64,000 bases of DNA from Ascochyta rabiei (lineage: Eukaryota; Ascomycota; Dothideomycetes; Pleosporales; Didymellaceae), in the NCBI RefSeq assembly GCF_004011695.2, contig NC_082405.1:2293001-2357000 (forward strand), given 5' to 3'. Shown here piece after piece: positions 22,905 through 36,100 of the stretch (positions are counted from its first letter, which is position 1; the number at the start of each line of letters is the position of its first letter). Under the pieces are notes generated by a model. That model saw only the letters and a list, made by a program, of their open reading frames with translations. It was not told the origin of the DNA and ran no database searches. The position numbers and the translations under genes are program-made.

Positions 22905-25900
22905 TGTTAAATGAAAGGTATTAGAGAAATGGGTTAGGCGATATACCTGCTAAGAAACCGTGTAGGGGCCCCTACTAGAACCTAGATAAGACAAAAATCA
23001 CCCTTATATAGAACAAGAACATAACATTAATATATTATTATTAACTTATTACTATTACTATCTAATCTAACAATTAAGAGTCTTACTGCCGCTACGATAA
23101 GCGCTAACAACAAGCGAAATAGCAACTAGCCAAAGCCAGAGGGACGCGACGGTTATTCTCACTAACTTAAGTAACTTGGTCTCCTAGTACTGCTAACTTA
23201 AGATTAAGTGCCAGTTGTAAGATATATAGCTGCTAGCAGACCCTAAAGGGGTGTAACTCTAACGCATACAACTAGAGGCGCTACTACCTCTAGAAATTAT
23301 ATAATATAAACTAGTAATAAGTATAAGTAACACCTTAACTATATTATTATAGACTATCTAAGCAGGTTAAAGCAGAACGTGCAGAATAACACATAAAGTA
23401 ATAGACACGTTAATTACTGCGCTGTAAACACCTATAATCCTAATATAGGTATTAGACCTTATAGAAAAGAGACAAGAGGTATATAAAGAAGATTATAAAG
23501 ACTATAAGCTTTACCTTAAGTTATATAAGATACTTAAGAAAGACTATTAAAATAAGAAAAACAAAATATTAAAAACAGTTAAGTATATTCTTATAATAGT
23601 AACACTATATCTACAGCTAAGCTACTATGCAGAAAACAGAACACTATACAAATAGATAACTGCCCTCTAAGACACTGTTAGAGTAGACGTAGACAAAGAA
23701 CAGGCGTAAGTATAAGAAAGATACTATACTGCACTTAGACTAATATAAATAACTACAAATTAGGAGACATAGCTAAGTAAATACAATTAGGTAGCAACTT
23801 AAGCTAAGACCCTTAAGGTAGCTAAGGTTATGCAAACACAAGCTCTTATTAATAATTTTCTAGGCTCTGTATCTAAGATAGCATTAAACTAGACTATAGT
23901 GTTCTAAGGGCTAGGATATAATAAGAAAGCTATAAATAGAAAAAGAATAATAAAACTCTTCTATAATTATATAAGCCTTTAACATCTACTAAGAGGGAAG
24001 CCTAAGAGCGCCTTTGTAGTAGGAGAGGCATTATACGTAGTAAGTGGTAAATCTAACTTAAACCTACAAAGGGACGCCTTTAGTAGAGAACTAAGAGCGC
24101 TATCTAATAATAATTATTAAGGCTAAGGAAACCCTAGGCAAAGCAAAAGAAAGATAGATAGCTAAAGTGCTAGAACTAAGCAGTTCCTAGAGAGGAATAC
24201 AGTAAGAGCTAAAGATATATATCCTACCTGTAAACAGCGTTATAATATATCTAACTACTACTACATAAATACAGCTAAGGCACCTAAGTAGTTTAAGCTA
24301 AATAGAGGTGTTATAAAACTAGTATAGTATAAGCTTAAATATAATAGTAACTTATAAAAGAGAATATAGGCAGTGTCTTAAGGAACTAAGCAACTGTAAA
24401 TAATAACAGCGTCTTAATTAATTACTCTACACATTAAGACGTCTTAAATACTAGATAAGTATATTAAGTAACTAGATAGCTAAAAAATTACTTAGGTTAA
24501 TAAAGGTAGTATAAAAGTAGTATGTAGCGCAAGTAATTAAGGATATCTATTAAAAGAGGTATTTCTCCTAGATTCTGGCTTAACTATGCATATCTGTAAT
24601 AACCTCTTAAGACTTAGAGACGTACGCCAGCTAGCAATAGAAGATTATATCTAGACTAGGAACTCTAAGGTCTAGATATAAGGATATAGTACTGTTAATA
24701 TATTAGTAGAGGGATCTTAAGGCAAACAAGTACTACGCTTAGACAATGTTGCATAGTGCCTAGATTTCCTCTGTAACCTAGTATTATTTAGGTTACTCTA
24801 AAGATAAGGAATATAGTAGGATAACTAAGAAGATCTAACAACGCTATGTTAAAGAAACAGCAACATTATAGCTATCCTAATAGAGAGCTTTAGATAGTAG
24901 GTTATTAAACAACTAAACACAGCTATAGCAGCACTCTATGTGCGTATAAATTATAATAGAAGATTACTACAGAGAGTAACAGCTATAATGTAGCATAAGA
25001 GGCTTAGACATCTAGAACTATCTGCAATTAAGCACCTTATGCATTAATCTAAGGGGGTAAAGATTAAAGGTATTATAATAGTATAATATAACATATATAG
25101 ATAATTAAAATTAAAGCTTTAAATATAAAGAACCCTACAATTAAACAATAAAGGCCTAGGTAAATAAATAGCTATAGACTTCTATAAATATAAAGTAGGA
25201 AGCTTTAATAAGGAAAAGAGTTAAATACTTATTACCTGCTAACACTCTTAGTACGTGTAGGACTTCTACTTTAAGAATAACAGGCCTGTAAGATCTATTA
25301 TCCGTCTACTTAGGATCTTTGTCTACTTCTTAAAGAAACAGTTTAATATTATAGTTAAGGTAATTAAGACAGATAACAAAATTGTTATAGTTAAATAAGA
25401 GGTTAAGAGATAGTGCATGTCACTCTTAATAAGACTTAAGCCTTCTGCTCTAGACATATAAGCTTAGAATAGAGGAGCTAAACACTTAGGGGGTGTAATA
25501 AAAGAAAAGGTATACATAATTTAACTAGTCGCAAATCTACTATAGGAACTCTAGCTAGAAATTACTAGAGCAGCAGTATACCTATACAATTAGACGCTAA
25601 ATTATCTAAATAAGTAGAGATTACTGTATAAAATATTCTTTACGCACATAGCTGCTATAAATAGTATAGTTACTAGACCTTAAAAACTAAACTAGGCTTA
25701 CTTAAGAGTATACAGATGCAAAGCATTTACTATAACTAATAACACTTATTAAAGAAAATTAAGGCTATAAAGACTAGACCTAAAGGTATAGATTAGATAC
25801 TTAGTAGGATACTAGTCTACTAACATATACTAAATCTAGGTCCTATTAATAGCTAAAGTAATTAGTACCTGTAATGTGGTATTTAATAAAGAAATAATAT

Positions 25901-28178
25901 TTAATAGTAAAATAGAGGATATTATAGATAACCTTATACATAACATATTAGAGGAAATTATAACTTAGATTAGTATAGTTAAACTCCTAGCTATATAGAG
26001 CTATATATCTAAAACTAAAACATTCTATAAAAATAGGATAATATAGGAGAATACTCTGTATACTAAACAACCCTAATATTACTAAGGTAGGAAGATTATA
26101 GAGGCATACCCAACGCCTCTACTAACTCCTCTGCTAGTAGCATTCCTAACTAAATAGATAAGCTACAATAAGACAACAGACTAACTTTAAAATAACTAAG
26201 GAACGTCTGTAACAATGCTGTAGGCAGCTGTATTTATAGCAGGCACTAAGGTAGGACACCTTAGTTAATATAATGGAAAACCTTTTAATAAAGCTTAATT
26301 AAAGAGGATTATAGCAAAGGGAATTAAGCTGTATTAGAACAAACTCCTGCTATTACCTACAGCATACCTAAAGCTAGAGGGGCACCCTCTCTATAAGATG
26401 TTTAAATAAGCAGAAAATAAACACCTATAAAGCTACAAACAAATAGAGTTATAGACTAAAGTACTAGCAGCTCTAGTTTAGAAGTCTAGATAATAAATAC
26501 TTAACTGTATGTAGGTCTATATATATAAGTTTAATAAACACTACTACCTTAATAAGTTTAAAGTAAGGCTTGTAGTTCGAAGAGACTAATAATATAATAT
26601 TATATTATAAGACATATATACAGCAACACTTATAGGCTAATTACTTAGAATACTAATAGTAATTACTGTAAAATATAATCTTAAACTAAAATAATAGGAT
26701 GTTATAAATGCATTTATCTATATAGCTATTAACTACAAAATATATATAAGGATGCTAAAAGGATACTAGAAGACAGGCACCTTACTAAAGGTACAGAAAG
26801 CCTTGTTCAGACTCTGCATCTCCCCTCTACTTTAGCAGAAGGAATTTACAGCAATATTAGCTGGAATTAGATTTAAATAAGTACTATAAGAGCTATGCTG
26901 TATAATTAAGGATAGAATAATTATCTTCTTCTATATAGACAATATTATAATTGTGTACCACCTAAAGTATAAACAATAGGCAGATAATGCTATTAAACAG
27001 ATATAGGAGCAATACCTATACACTAGAGGAGACAACCTTTCATAGTTCCTTAGTATAGAAGTCTAATATAATAGATAGTAATAGATATTTTAATTATTAC
27101 AAGCTGCATACGTTAATAAGATTAGTTAATTAGTAACTATATAGGACGTAAGGCATAATACACTAATATCTAGAATTAAACTTAAGCCTAGGAATAGTCT
27201 AGCTAAACTGCTAGAGATTAATTAATATTAGCAAAAGATTAGATCCCTGTTATTTATAGTAGTAACTACTTAACCTAACATAGTGTTTGCTACGTTGCCA
27301 CTTACACGCTTTCTAGTTAACCTAAGTAATAAACACTAAGACGCTGCTAACTAAGTGCTCCTGTACCTACAGAAGATAAGGAATCTATTACTTAACTTTA
27401 GATAGGGTAAAGGACTTAAAGTTACAAGTAAGGTATTATTTGCTAACAACACTATAGACTAGAAGAGTTCCTAAGGATACGCTATTAAGCTATTTAGAGG
27501 CCTTATTACCTAGAGAGTAAATAAACAAGATACTGTTACAACGTTAACTACCAAGGCTAAGCTCCTAGCACTGTCTTAAGTAGCTAAGGAAGCAATATTT
27601 ACCTCTAAACTATTAAAAGAGCTTTAGGTAACCCTAACTAATCCTATAATTTTAATTAAATGTAAAAATATACAGATAATACGTCTAGTTACTATAGACA
27701 TTACTAAATTATAAACTAAACTTTAGCATGTTAATATACACAACTACTAGTTATAATAAGAAGTTAACTGCAAAATAATTAAAGTAGAATACATCCTATC
27801 TAACAACATAATTGCAGATAGATTTATAAAGTTATTACTAATTAGCAAATAGGCTAGCTTTTTTAATTAGTTAGGACTTTTTAAGGGCTAGAAAGGTATA
27901 TTAAGGGATATCCTACTTAAGAGGATGCAAGAGCAACTAGAGGACCTTACGTTAAAGAGTTAATTAACTAGTTTACGCAGCTTGCAATAGGATTCTAAGC
28001 TAAGGGGGTGTGTTAAATAAAAGGTATTAGAGAAATAGGTTAGGCGATATACCTGCTAAGAAACTGTGCAGGGGCCCCTACTAGAACCTAGATAAGACGA
28101 AAATCACCCTTACATAGAACAAGAACATAACATTAATACATCATCATTAACTTATTACTATTACCATCCAATCTGACA
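22905..28178 (+). mobile_element. Complete Ty1/Copia retrotransposon nested in the LINE
   Basis: Both LTRs are 168 bp (22,905-23,072 and 28,011-28,178), start TGTTAAAT and end in CA. The insertion is flanked by ATGCT (22,900-22,904) and ATACT (28,179-28,183), a 5-bp target duplication differing by one RIP-type transition. A purine tract (CTAAGGGGGTG) precedes the 3' LTR. Gene order is Copia-like: gag (23.1-24.4 kb); protease and integrase (24.5-25.9 kb, with the fungal QNRGAKxxGGVI-like box at about 25,475); reverse transcriptase (26.6-27.3 kb, FYIDNIIIVYH at about 26,930); RNase H (27.4-27.85 kb, QDTVTTLTTKAKLLALS). All frames contain many stops. Confidence 0.85.
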
Positions 28179-29912
28179 ATACTGCTACAAGGATTAGCTA
28201 AGTAAGAAATGCCTTCTACAGAATATGTAGACTAGCAAACAGTAGTAAATGCCTTACACCTACTGCCCTCTAACAAATATACCTAGCCTGTGTTACTAGC
28301 ATAGCAGACTATAGATGCTAAGTCTTCTAGAAGTAACAAGCTAGGATAGCAAAACAACTACAAGGACTACAGAACCTAGCACTTAGGAAAATCTTAGGCA
28401 CCTTCTAAACCTTACCTATAATTCCCTAAGAGGTAGAGGCAGCACTAGCTCCTCCTATAATAAGGCTAAACACTGCAATAAGAAAGTACACCTTTAGAGC
28501 TAGGAAGCTCCTAAAGAACCACCCTATCTACACTGCTACTACACAGCTAAAATCCACCCTTTAAAACACAGACCTAGACTCTAGCATAGAGCAAAGAGAG
28601 GTAAACTGTACTAGGCTAAGAATAGGACCTCCTACACAGCTTATGCAAATTACACAGTCTATAGAAAAAGCTATGCCTAGTATAAGAGAAAAGAAACTAA
28701 AAGACTTCTACTTCTGCCTCTAGAACAAGGCTATTGCATACTAAACAGAAATCTTAAAACTACTAAAAGAAGAAGAAGCAAAAGCACACAAAACATAGAT
28801 GCTATAGAAAGTAGGAAGTAATTTACTAGCTATCTATACAGACGCTTCCTCTGTAGAGGGAGGCCTAGAGATAGAAGTAGGAATCACAGTCCTAGACTAT
28901 AACTAAGAGCCAAAGGAAATCTACACTATAAACTACAATATTAATAAAGGCTAAATTATATACAACAGAGAACTAGAAGGAATAATAAGAGGCTTTAAAA
29001 TTGCAGCTACTATAGCTACTACAGGACAGAACGTCTAAGTCTTTACAGACAACTAGGCAGCTATCCTAAGACTAAAAACTCCTTTAAACAAGCCTAGACA
29101 AGCTTAGCAAATACGCTGTATAAAGGCAGCTAAAACTATTAAAGATAAAGGAGCCACAATAAGCCTTAAATAGACCCCTGACCACTAAGACATTGCAGGA
29201 AACAAGAAAGCAGACCTTCTAGCAAAAGAAGCAATAAAAAAGAGGCCTTCCTCTAACGCTACAAGCATTGCTATAACTAGAATCTAAGTAAAAGCTATTA
29301 CAAAAGACAAATAGGTTTACAAACTAGTTACCTACAAAGCTAAAGCAATCCTAAGGAAAACAGACACCTACGCAGCAAAATACTGGCTAGGACTAACAAA
29401 CAGGATAAAACTACCTAAAAATACCAAATAAGAGATAGTAAGTGCCTACTACTAACTAAAACTAGGACATAGATATAATAAAGCATACCTCTACAACCTA
29501 TAGAAGGTAGATAGCAACAGATGTATCTGCGGCCACACACAAATAACTTAACACCTCCTACTTAGCTGTAAAGAATACAAATAAGTAAGAAAAATAATGC
29601 AGGACAACCTATAAGGACAAAAATTTTTAATAAACCTACTACTCCACACAACCTAGGGAATTCTAGCTACTCTAGCTTTTATTTTACACACTAGAATAGG
29701 CACCCGCAAGTGGTACCTACAACAAACAACAGACACCTAAAAAATGCTGTTAACCCCCTAGAGCATAGGCTCTTACTACAGGACTCTGAACCTATATTTA
29801 CTACCTTTTACAACCACGCTCCTTAAATTACTAGAGTAGCTTAACTACTCTCGTCTTATATAGTCTTAGACTCACACAGGACGTTAAACTTATTAATTAA
29901 TTAATTAATCAA
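28179..29912 (+). mobile_element. Tad-like LINE, 3' part: RT thumb, RNase H, zinc motif and AATT/AATC tail
   Basis: The LINE frame resumes right after the Copia insertion (VRNAFYRICRLANSSK, ACVTSIADYRC). RNase H is at about 28.83-29.25 kb: YTDASSVEGG, NRELEGIIRGF, FTDNQAAILRLK, and DIAGNKKADLLAKEA with the final catalytic Asp region. A CxC...H...C motif follows (RCICGHTQIT, LLSCKEY). The 3' UTR ends in AATTAATTAATCAATC at about 29,912. Without the nested Copia the LINE is about 6 kb, a normal full length. Confidence 0.75.
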
Positions 29913-30034
29913 TCTCCTATATTTACTTATAATTGTAACTATATAACGTAGCGTATAACTTTCTTTATCTCCTTATATTAGAAATAGCTATAATAGGCTA
30001 AAAGATGTCTGCTTTAGCTAGTCTGTATTTCTTA

Positions 30035-30166
30035 GGGTAAGGTAGGGTTATGTTTTCCCTTAGCGTAAACTATTAAATACTTATTAATTAAAAAACCCCT
30101 ATAGAGAAAAATTATAATTAAGTAAAGGTATTTAGCCTTTTTAGTCCCCCCCTTGTTTAGACTTTA
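30035..30166 (-). mobile_element. Ty3/Gypsy family A copy 2, 3' end (left of nested element B)
   Basis: The reverse complement matches 15,083-15,213 of copy 1: purine tract, CTAAATACCTTTACTTAA block, and CATAACCCTACCTTACCC end. The copy is interrupted at 30,166 by element B and continues at 38,352. Confidence 0.7.
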
Positions 30167-33100
30167 TGTTACAAGTATTCTCCCCACGCCGGGAGATACC
30201 TCAGCCAGGTCCTAGGCTAAGCCTAGGGACCTACCAGCCACACACGTATATAATATTCATAAACCTTAAGACTTATCTATTAAGGATTTGTCTTATCTCT
30301 TAAATATTACCCTATTATTTGTCCTATCTTGCTCTGCTCTATTACCTGCCTATAGTGCCCTTACAATTCAAATCCTTTATACTCCTCTTAGAACAGGCAG
30401 CTAATTAGTAGCAGAGAAGCGGGAAAAACCTAGCTATTATAATGGCAGGAGGACAACGTAACCTCTGCTTAACCACTAGCAACATAGAAGAGCTACCCCC
30501 TTGCAATAACCTTAGTTAGGAGCTGGACGCTTAATAACGTAATAATGCACTTAGGGTGTTGCTATTGCCTATAGAGCCACTACTTAACCCTTATATTAGG
30601 GGCAAGTTAGACGCTACAATAGCAGGCGTTACAACACTAGACGTCCTAACACTACGCTCCACACAACCCGCAATAGAGTTATTACAAGCTTCTATCCTGT
30701 TATTACTAGAAGCACTTAATAAGGCAGAACTGTCTAGTGCTACTAAGCAGGAGATTAAAATCTAGTAATAACAATTTAACTAGGCAGTTAAAACCCTGCA
30801 ACAGACGCATGCTGGACAAGCACTAGGTAGCTAACACCTAGCGTTTAATAAGGCTAGTAGAATAATGCAAGTCCTTAATAATGTTTAGCCTAAGCTAAAA
30901 CTTAGGACAGATAATAAGCCTCTATTAACCTAGCAGGTAGACTAGTAGATTAAGGATATAGACACAGCGTTCTAGTACACTTAAGTACTTAAAGACTCTG
31001 TAACCTGTACCTACTAGATTATAGGCACTATCTACTATAGTGTCTACTAGGAATTAATTTAACAATGTATTAATAAGGGATTAATCTAGACCTAGGCTAA
31101 CCTCCGCGTAGAAGAGGAGCAGCTTGTCTAAGACCTAGTCTTTACACAGTATAAAAACTATAACAAGTACTTTAACTATAAGTAGAAGTCTAACAATTTA
31201 GTTAATACCTTCCTAATAAAGTTAAATAAGCAGGAGTCTCTACTGCCCTGTAACTTTATAAAGTTTAAAGACAGCAGTAACAACTATAAGTTTAAGATAG
31301 CATTTATGTAGAGCCTTACGCCCCCTACACTCTAATATAAAATCTAGCAGAACAGTAGTCTAGAACACATTACTAAGTACGCGGAGTTTAAACAGGCCCT
31401 CTAAAACGCAGAAACCTTAACAGTCCTCTTAAACTTAGGGTTGCAGACTAAAAGTAGCAGTAGAAACAAGAGACCTCTTTCTTTAGACGTTAGGAGAAAG
31501 TTTAAAAGGTATAACAGTTAGGCGTTAACCCCCACTAGGAGCAACACTAGGAAGCACCTAAGAGACCCCTAGCTAACAACTAGTGCTGCTAATTTATTAG
31601 GCAGAAGATGGAACCCTAAGGGAAACAACTATTAACAATCCTAAGGTTAACTACAGAACTAGGGATAACATACCTAGGGATACTAGCAGTAGGGCTATTA
31701 GAGAGGCCGCAGAGGCGGCTAACAACATTCTAGTAGCAAGCTAAACCTAGGAAATAGCAAGCTCTAGTTGCTAACCTGTCCTACCTGCAGCTAGGGTTAG
31801 AAACTAAGAGGAAACAAACCTGCATAATAGTTACAGTCTAGCTTAACAACGCTAACAGCAACCCTAGGACCCTCTAGGCTCTGTACAACTTAGGCTTAGA
31901 GCTAAACCTTATTACTAAGGATATAGCTAGGGACCTAGGGCTTAACCTAGCAGGCACTAACTAACAACTAAAGGCCGTAGTCCTAGACAACACAGAGCTG
32001 TCCTTAACTAACTAGTACTAGTTAACAGTAGTCTGCTACAACAGCAAAGGAGTACCTAAGACAATTAGACTAACTAAGTTCTAGTCTATATTATTTGTTA
32101 GGTACAACCTAGTCCTAGGTTACCTATAGCTAGCTAAGGTAGACCTGTATATCTGTTTCTTAGCAGGAACCTACAAGTAGTTTACTAACAACGCTAAGAG
32201 AGTCTAGCTATTAACAGCCGAACAATTATTTAGTAAACTAGGTCTAGGTAAGTAGCTATATCTGCTATATTCTAGAAGCCTAAAGATAGGCAGTCTAACG
32301 GACGCCTACTAGGCAGACGCCAGACAGGCGTTAGAAGCAGCCTATCTTGCTAAATAGTTAAGAATCATAGCAGTAGGACTTAACAGCAGCGCTATCCTAG
32401 ATAATAACGCTCTAGATGTAGAAGAACTTAAGTACATGCCTAAACACCTCTATTATAAGTAGTTTGCCTTTAGTAAACAATAGATAAGCGTGCTAGCACC
32501 CTACTAGGAGTATAACTACTCTATTAAGATTAAGGATAGAGCTAAGGTTCCTAACCTCCTAATCTACAACCTGTCTCGCAGAGAGCTAGACATCCTCTAG
32601 GACTACCTTAAGACAGCACAGGAGAAGGGCTAGATCTGTCTAAGCAAGTTACTAGCAGGAGCTCCTATCCTGTTTGTCCTTAAGTTAGACAGCACTATAA
32701 GACTATGCGTTAACTATTAGAGATTAAATAGGGTAACTATTAAGAACTAGTACCCTCTACTGCTGGTTAGTAAGATAATAGACTACCTGTTAAAAGTAAA
32801 GGTCTTTACTAAGCTAGATCTACGTAACGCCTACTACAGGCTCTAGATTAAGGAAGGTAATAAGTAGAAGACTGCGTTTAAGACACAGTACGGTTATTTT
32901 AAATACCTAGTAATGCCTTTTAGCCTAGCAAACGCGCTAGCCACATTTTAATCCTACATCTACTAAGCCCTAGAAGGCCTACTAGATAGGACCTGCGTAG
33001 TCTACCTTAATAACATCCTTATCTACTCCTAGGACAAGAAGGACCACAACAAGCACGTTAAGGAGGTCCTAGATTGCCTAGTTAAGTAGGGGATGTTTGC

Positions 33101-36100
33101 GAAGGCCAGCAAGTGCGTCTTCTCCAGCAAGTTAGTAGAGTTTCTAGGATTTATTATTACACTAGACAGTGTAGTTATAGACCCTAAGAGGGTCTACACT
33201 ATTACTAAATAGCTAGAGCTATTAAGCTATAAGGATATTTAGGTGTTCTTAGGCTTTACTAACTTCTATTAATAATTTATTTTTAACTACTTAGGAATTG
33301 TCTAACCGCTTATAGACTATATAACAGCCGCCTAGAACCTAACAGAGGACTAGGGGGTCCCTAGTCTAGAAAAAGGGAAGGTAAGACTAAAGAAAAGCTA
33401 AAAGGGACTAAAAAAATAGTACAAACTATAGCACTAGCTAGAGAAGGCCTGCACAGCGTTCCTTATAATTAGGGAGAAGTTTATAAAAGCCCTAGTGCTA
33501 TAACACTTTAACCCTAATAAGCCTATTATTGTTCTTACAGATGCGTTAGACTTTGCTATAGCAGCTATCTTATTATAACCCTAGACATCTAAAGTAGTAA
33601 CAGAGCAGCACTAGAAACTAGTAGCGTTCTAGAGCTAGAAGTTCTAAGGTCTATCTATTAGATAGCATACCTATAACAAGGAACTCTTAGTAATTATTAA
33701 AGCTTTTAGGCAGTAGAGGCATTACCTTAAACACGCCCCTGTAACAATCTAGGTACTCTTAGACTATAATAACCTAAGGTACTTTATAACAATAAAGGAG
33801 CTCTCTCTAAAACAAGCCTGTTAGGCGGAAGAGCTGGCAAGGTTTAACTTTAAAGTTAAATACAAGCTAGGACTAGAGAACGTAGTAGACAGTCCTTTAA
33901 GATGCCTAGATTACGCACAAGGTCTTAAGGTTAGGGAATAGTAAGCCCTTAGGGACGCTATACTACCTACCTTACAATAGAAGCTTTAGATCTAAATAAT
34001 TTAAAAGTCTAGGGCTTAAAAAGATGTATAGGTAACATCTAGGAGTAATATACCTATAGAAGACCTAGCAGAGGTCTAACAACTGCCTAAAATTATCCCT
34101 AAGGAATTCTGCCAACATTAGATTAGCCTTAGAGACTTGTCTTCCTTAGCTCTTAACCCTCTATCTAATAGCTATTAGAGCTAGGGTCAATCTAAAGACA
34201 CTAAAGCCAGAAGACCAGACTTTAACGTCGCAGAAGCTCTCCTTTGTAGCCTAGACAACAGAGTTAGTGCTCCTACACACCTTACAAACAAAGCTACGCA
34301 GAGAGATTCTGCTTACGCCTTAGAAACCCTAGAACTCCTAATAGATTTTATTAAGCAAGTCTAGCAACAGGACGCAGCATACCCTGCGAACTAGTTATTA
34401 ACAGCCTAGACAGACAGCAAAGCAAAGAAGGGATAGCACTACTAGGAGGTTAACCCTAGTAGGACCTTACGCAGAAGTAGGAAAGTTTAGATTCCTAATA
34501 ATATTACACTGCGCTAAACTATCCTTTTAAGGAATTATAATAACCCTATAGGAGGTTACTACAGTATAGATAAGACTGCTAAAGTACTTAAGAGAAAGCA
34601 CTACTAGCTATAACTAATAAAGGACGTACATAAGTACATCTAAAGGTGTCCTACATGCTAACTACATAAGATTAGAAGGTATAAGCTGTAGGGATTGCTT
34701 ACACTACTACTAGTGCTAAACACAGCCTAGCAGTACTTCTCCTTTAACTTTATAACAGACCTACTAAAGTTAACAGACGCTAAGGGGAATAAGTATAACT
34801 CTATACTAGTCCTTATAGACTACTTTAGTAAGTACGTTTAGTACCTACCCTATACTAAGATAATTACTACCTAACACCTAGCTAAGCTACTTATAGAGCA
34901 GAGCTTTTTAAAGTAAGAACTACTAGATACGTTGTTGTTAGATTAAGGTTTAGTGTTTACTAGTTAATTCTGGTCTAATATATGCTACTACCTTAAAATT
35001 AACCACTAATTAAGTATAGCTTTCTACCCCTAGACAGATAGGCAGATAGAGTAATAAAACTAGAAGTTAGAAACGTACCTCCGCATATACATAAACTACT
35101 AACAGGATAACTAGGTAGACCTCCTGCTATATGCTAAGTACGCCTATAACTCTAAAGCTTACTCTGCTTATAGAGAATCTCCTATAAAGGTTGCCTTTAG
35201 CACAGACCCTAAAGGATTTAACAGGATGCCTAATAAGCACTAGCTACAAAAACCCTAAACTGTCTAGGATAAGGACAAGGCGACACCAGAACTACGCTAG
35301 CAGGTTGCTAGCTACCTATTAAACTAGTATAAAATGTAGAAAATAGTAAAGGAGGCCTTAGAGTATGTATAAAAGGGCAACGCCTAGTAGTATAATACAA
35401 AACAGTCTAAACAACACTTTGCTAAGGGAGACTCTGTTCTCCTTTAGGCTAAGAACCTAATAACAAGTTATCCTTTAAAGAAGTTTAACGCTTAATACCT
35501 TAGGCTATTTGTAGTAATTAAGAAGGTAGGTAAGCTAGCATATAAGCTAAAGCTGCCCCTATCTATAGATAGAGTGCACCCAGTATTTAACGTATTACTT
35601 CTTAAGTACTAGAGGGAACCCCTTATAAGTAGTAGGTTCTAGCTAGGTCCTATTAGTATACTAGAAGACGTCTTACCTAGTAATAGGTTTAAAGTTAAAG
35701 GTATACTATTACACAGAGATACTACTACCTAGGGAAGGGAGTACAGGGTTAAGTAGCTAGGTTGGCTAAATAAAGAAGCCACCTAGGAACTACTTAAGAA
35801 CCTTGACTACTGTAATAAGATCCTTTAGGATTATTACTAATACGCTTAGGCAGGTAATCTATTAAGAGTAGGCCGCCCTATAACTAACAGACTAGTGCAA
35901 CTAAAGTAAAAGAGGGGACGTTCTTAGAAGTCCGCCTTATAAACCCTACTCTAAAATAGCTAATAGGAAAGTGAGGATAGATAGCCCTAGGACTTATGCA
36001 ACTAGAGGCTAAAGGAGGCCTAGCGTCTATCTAATATATTACTAGCAAAGACTAGCACATTTATAGGAGAGGAGAGTTTTATTGTTATCTACTAGTCTGT

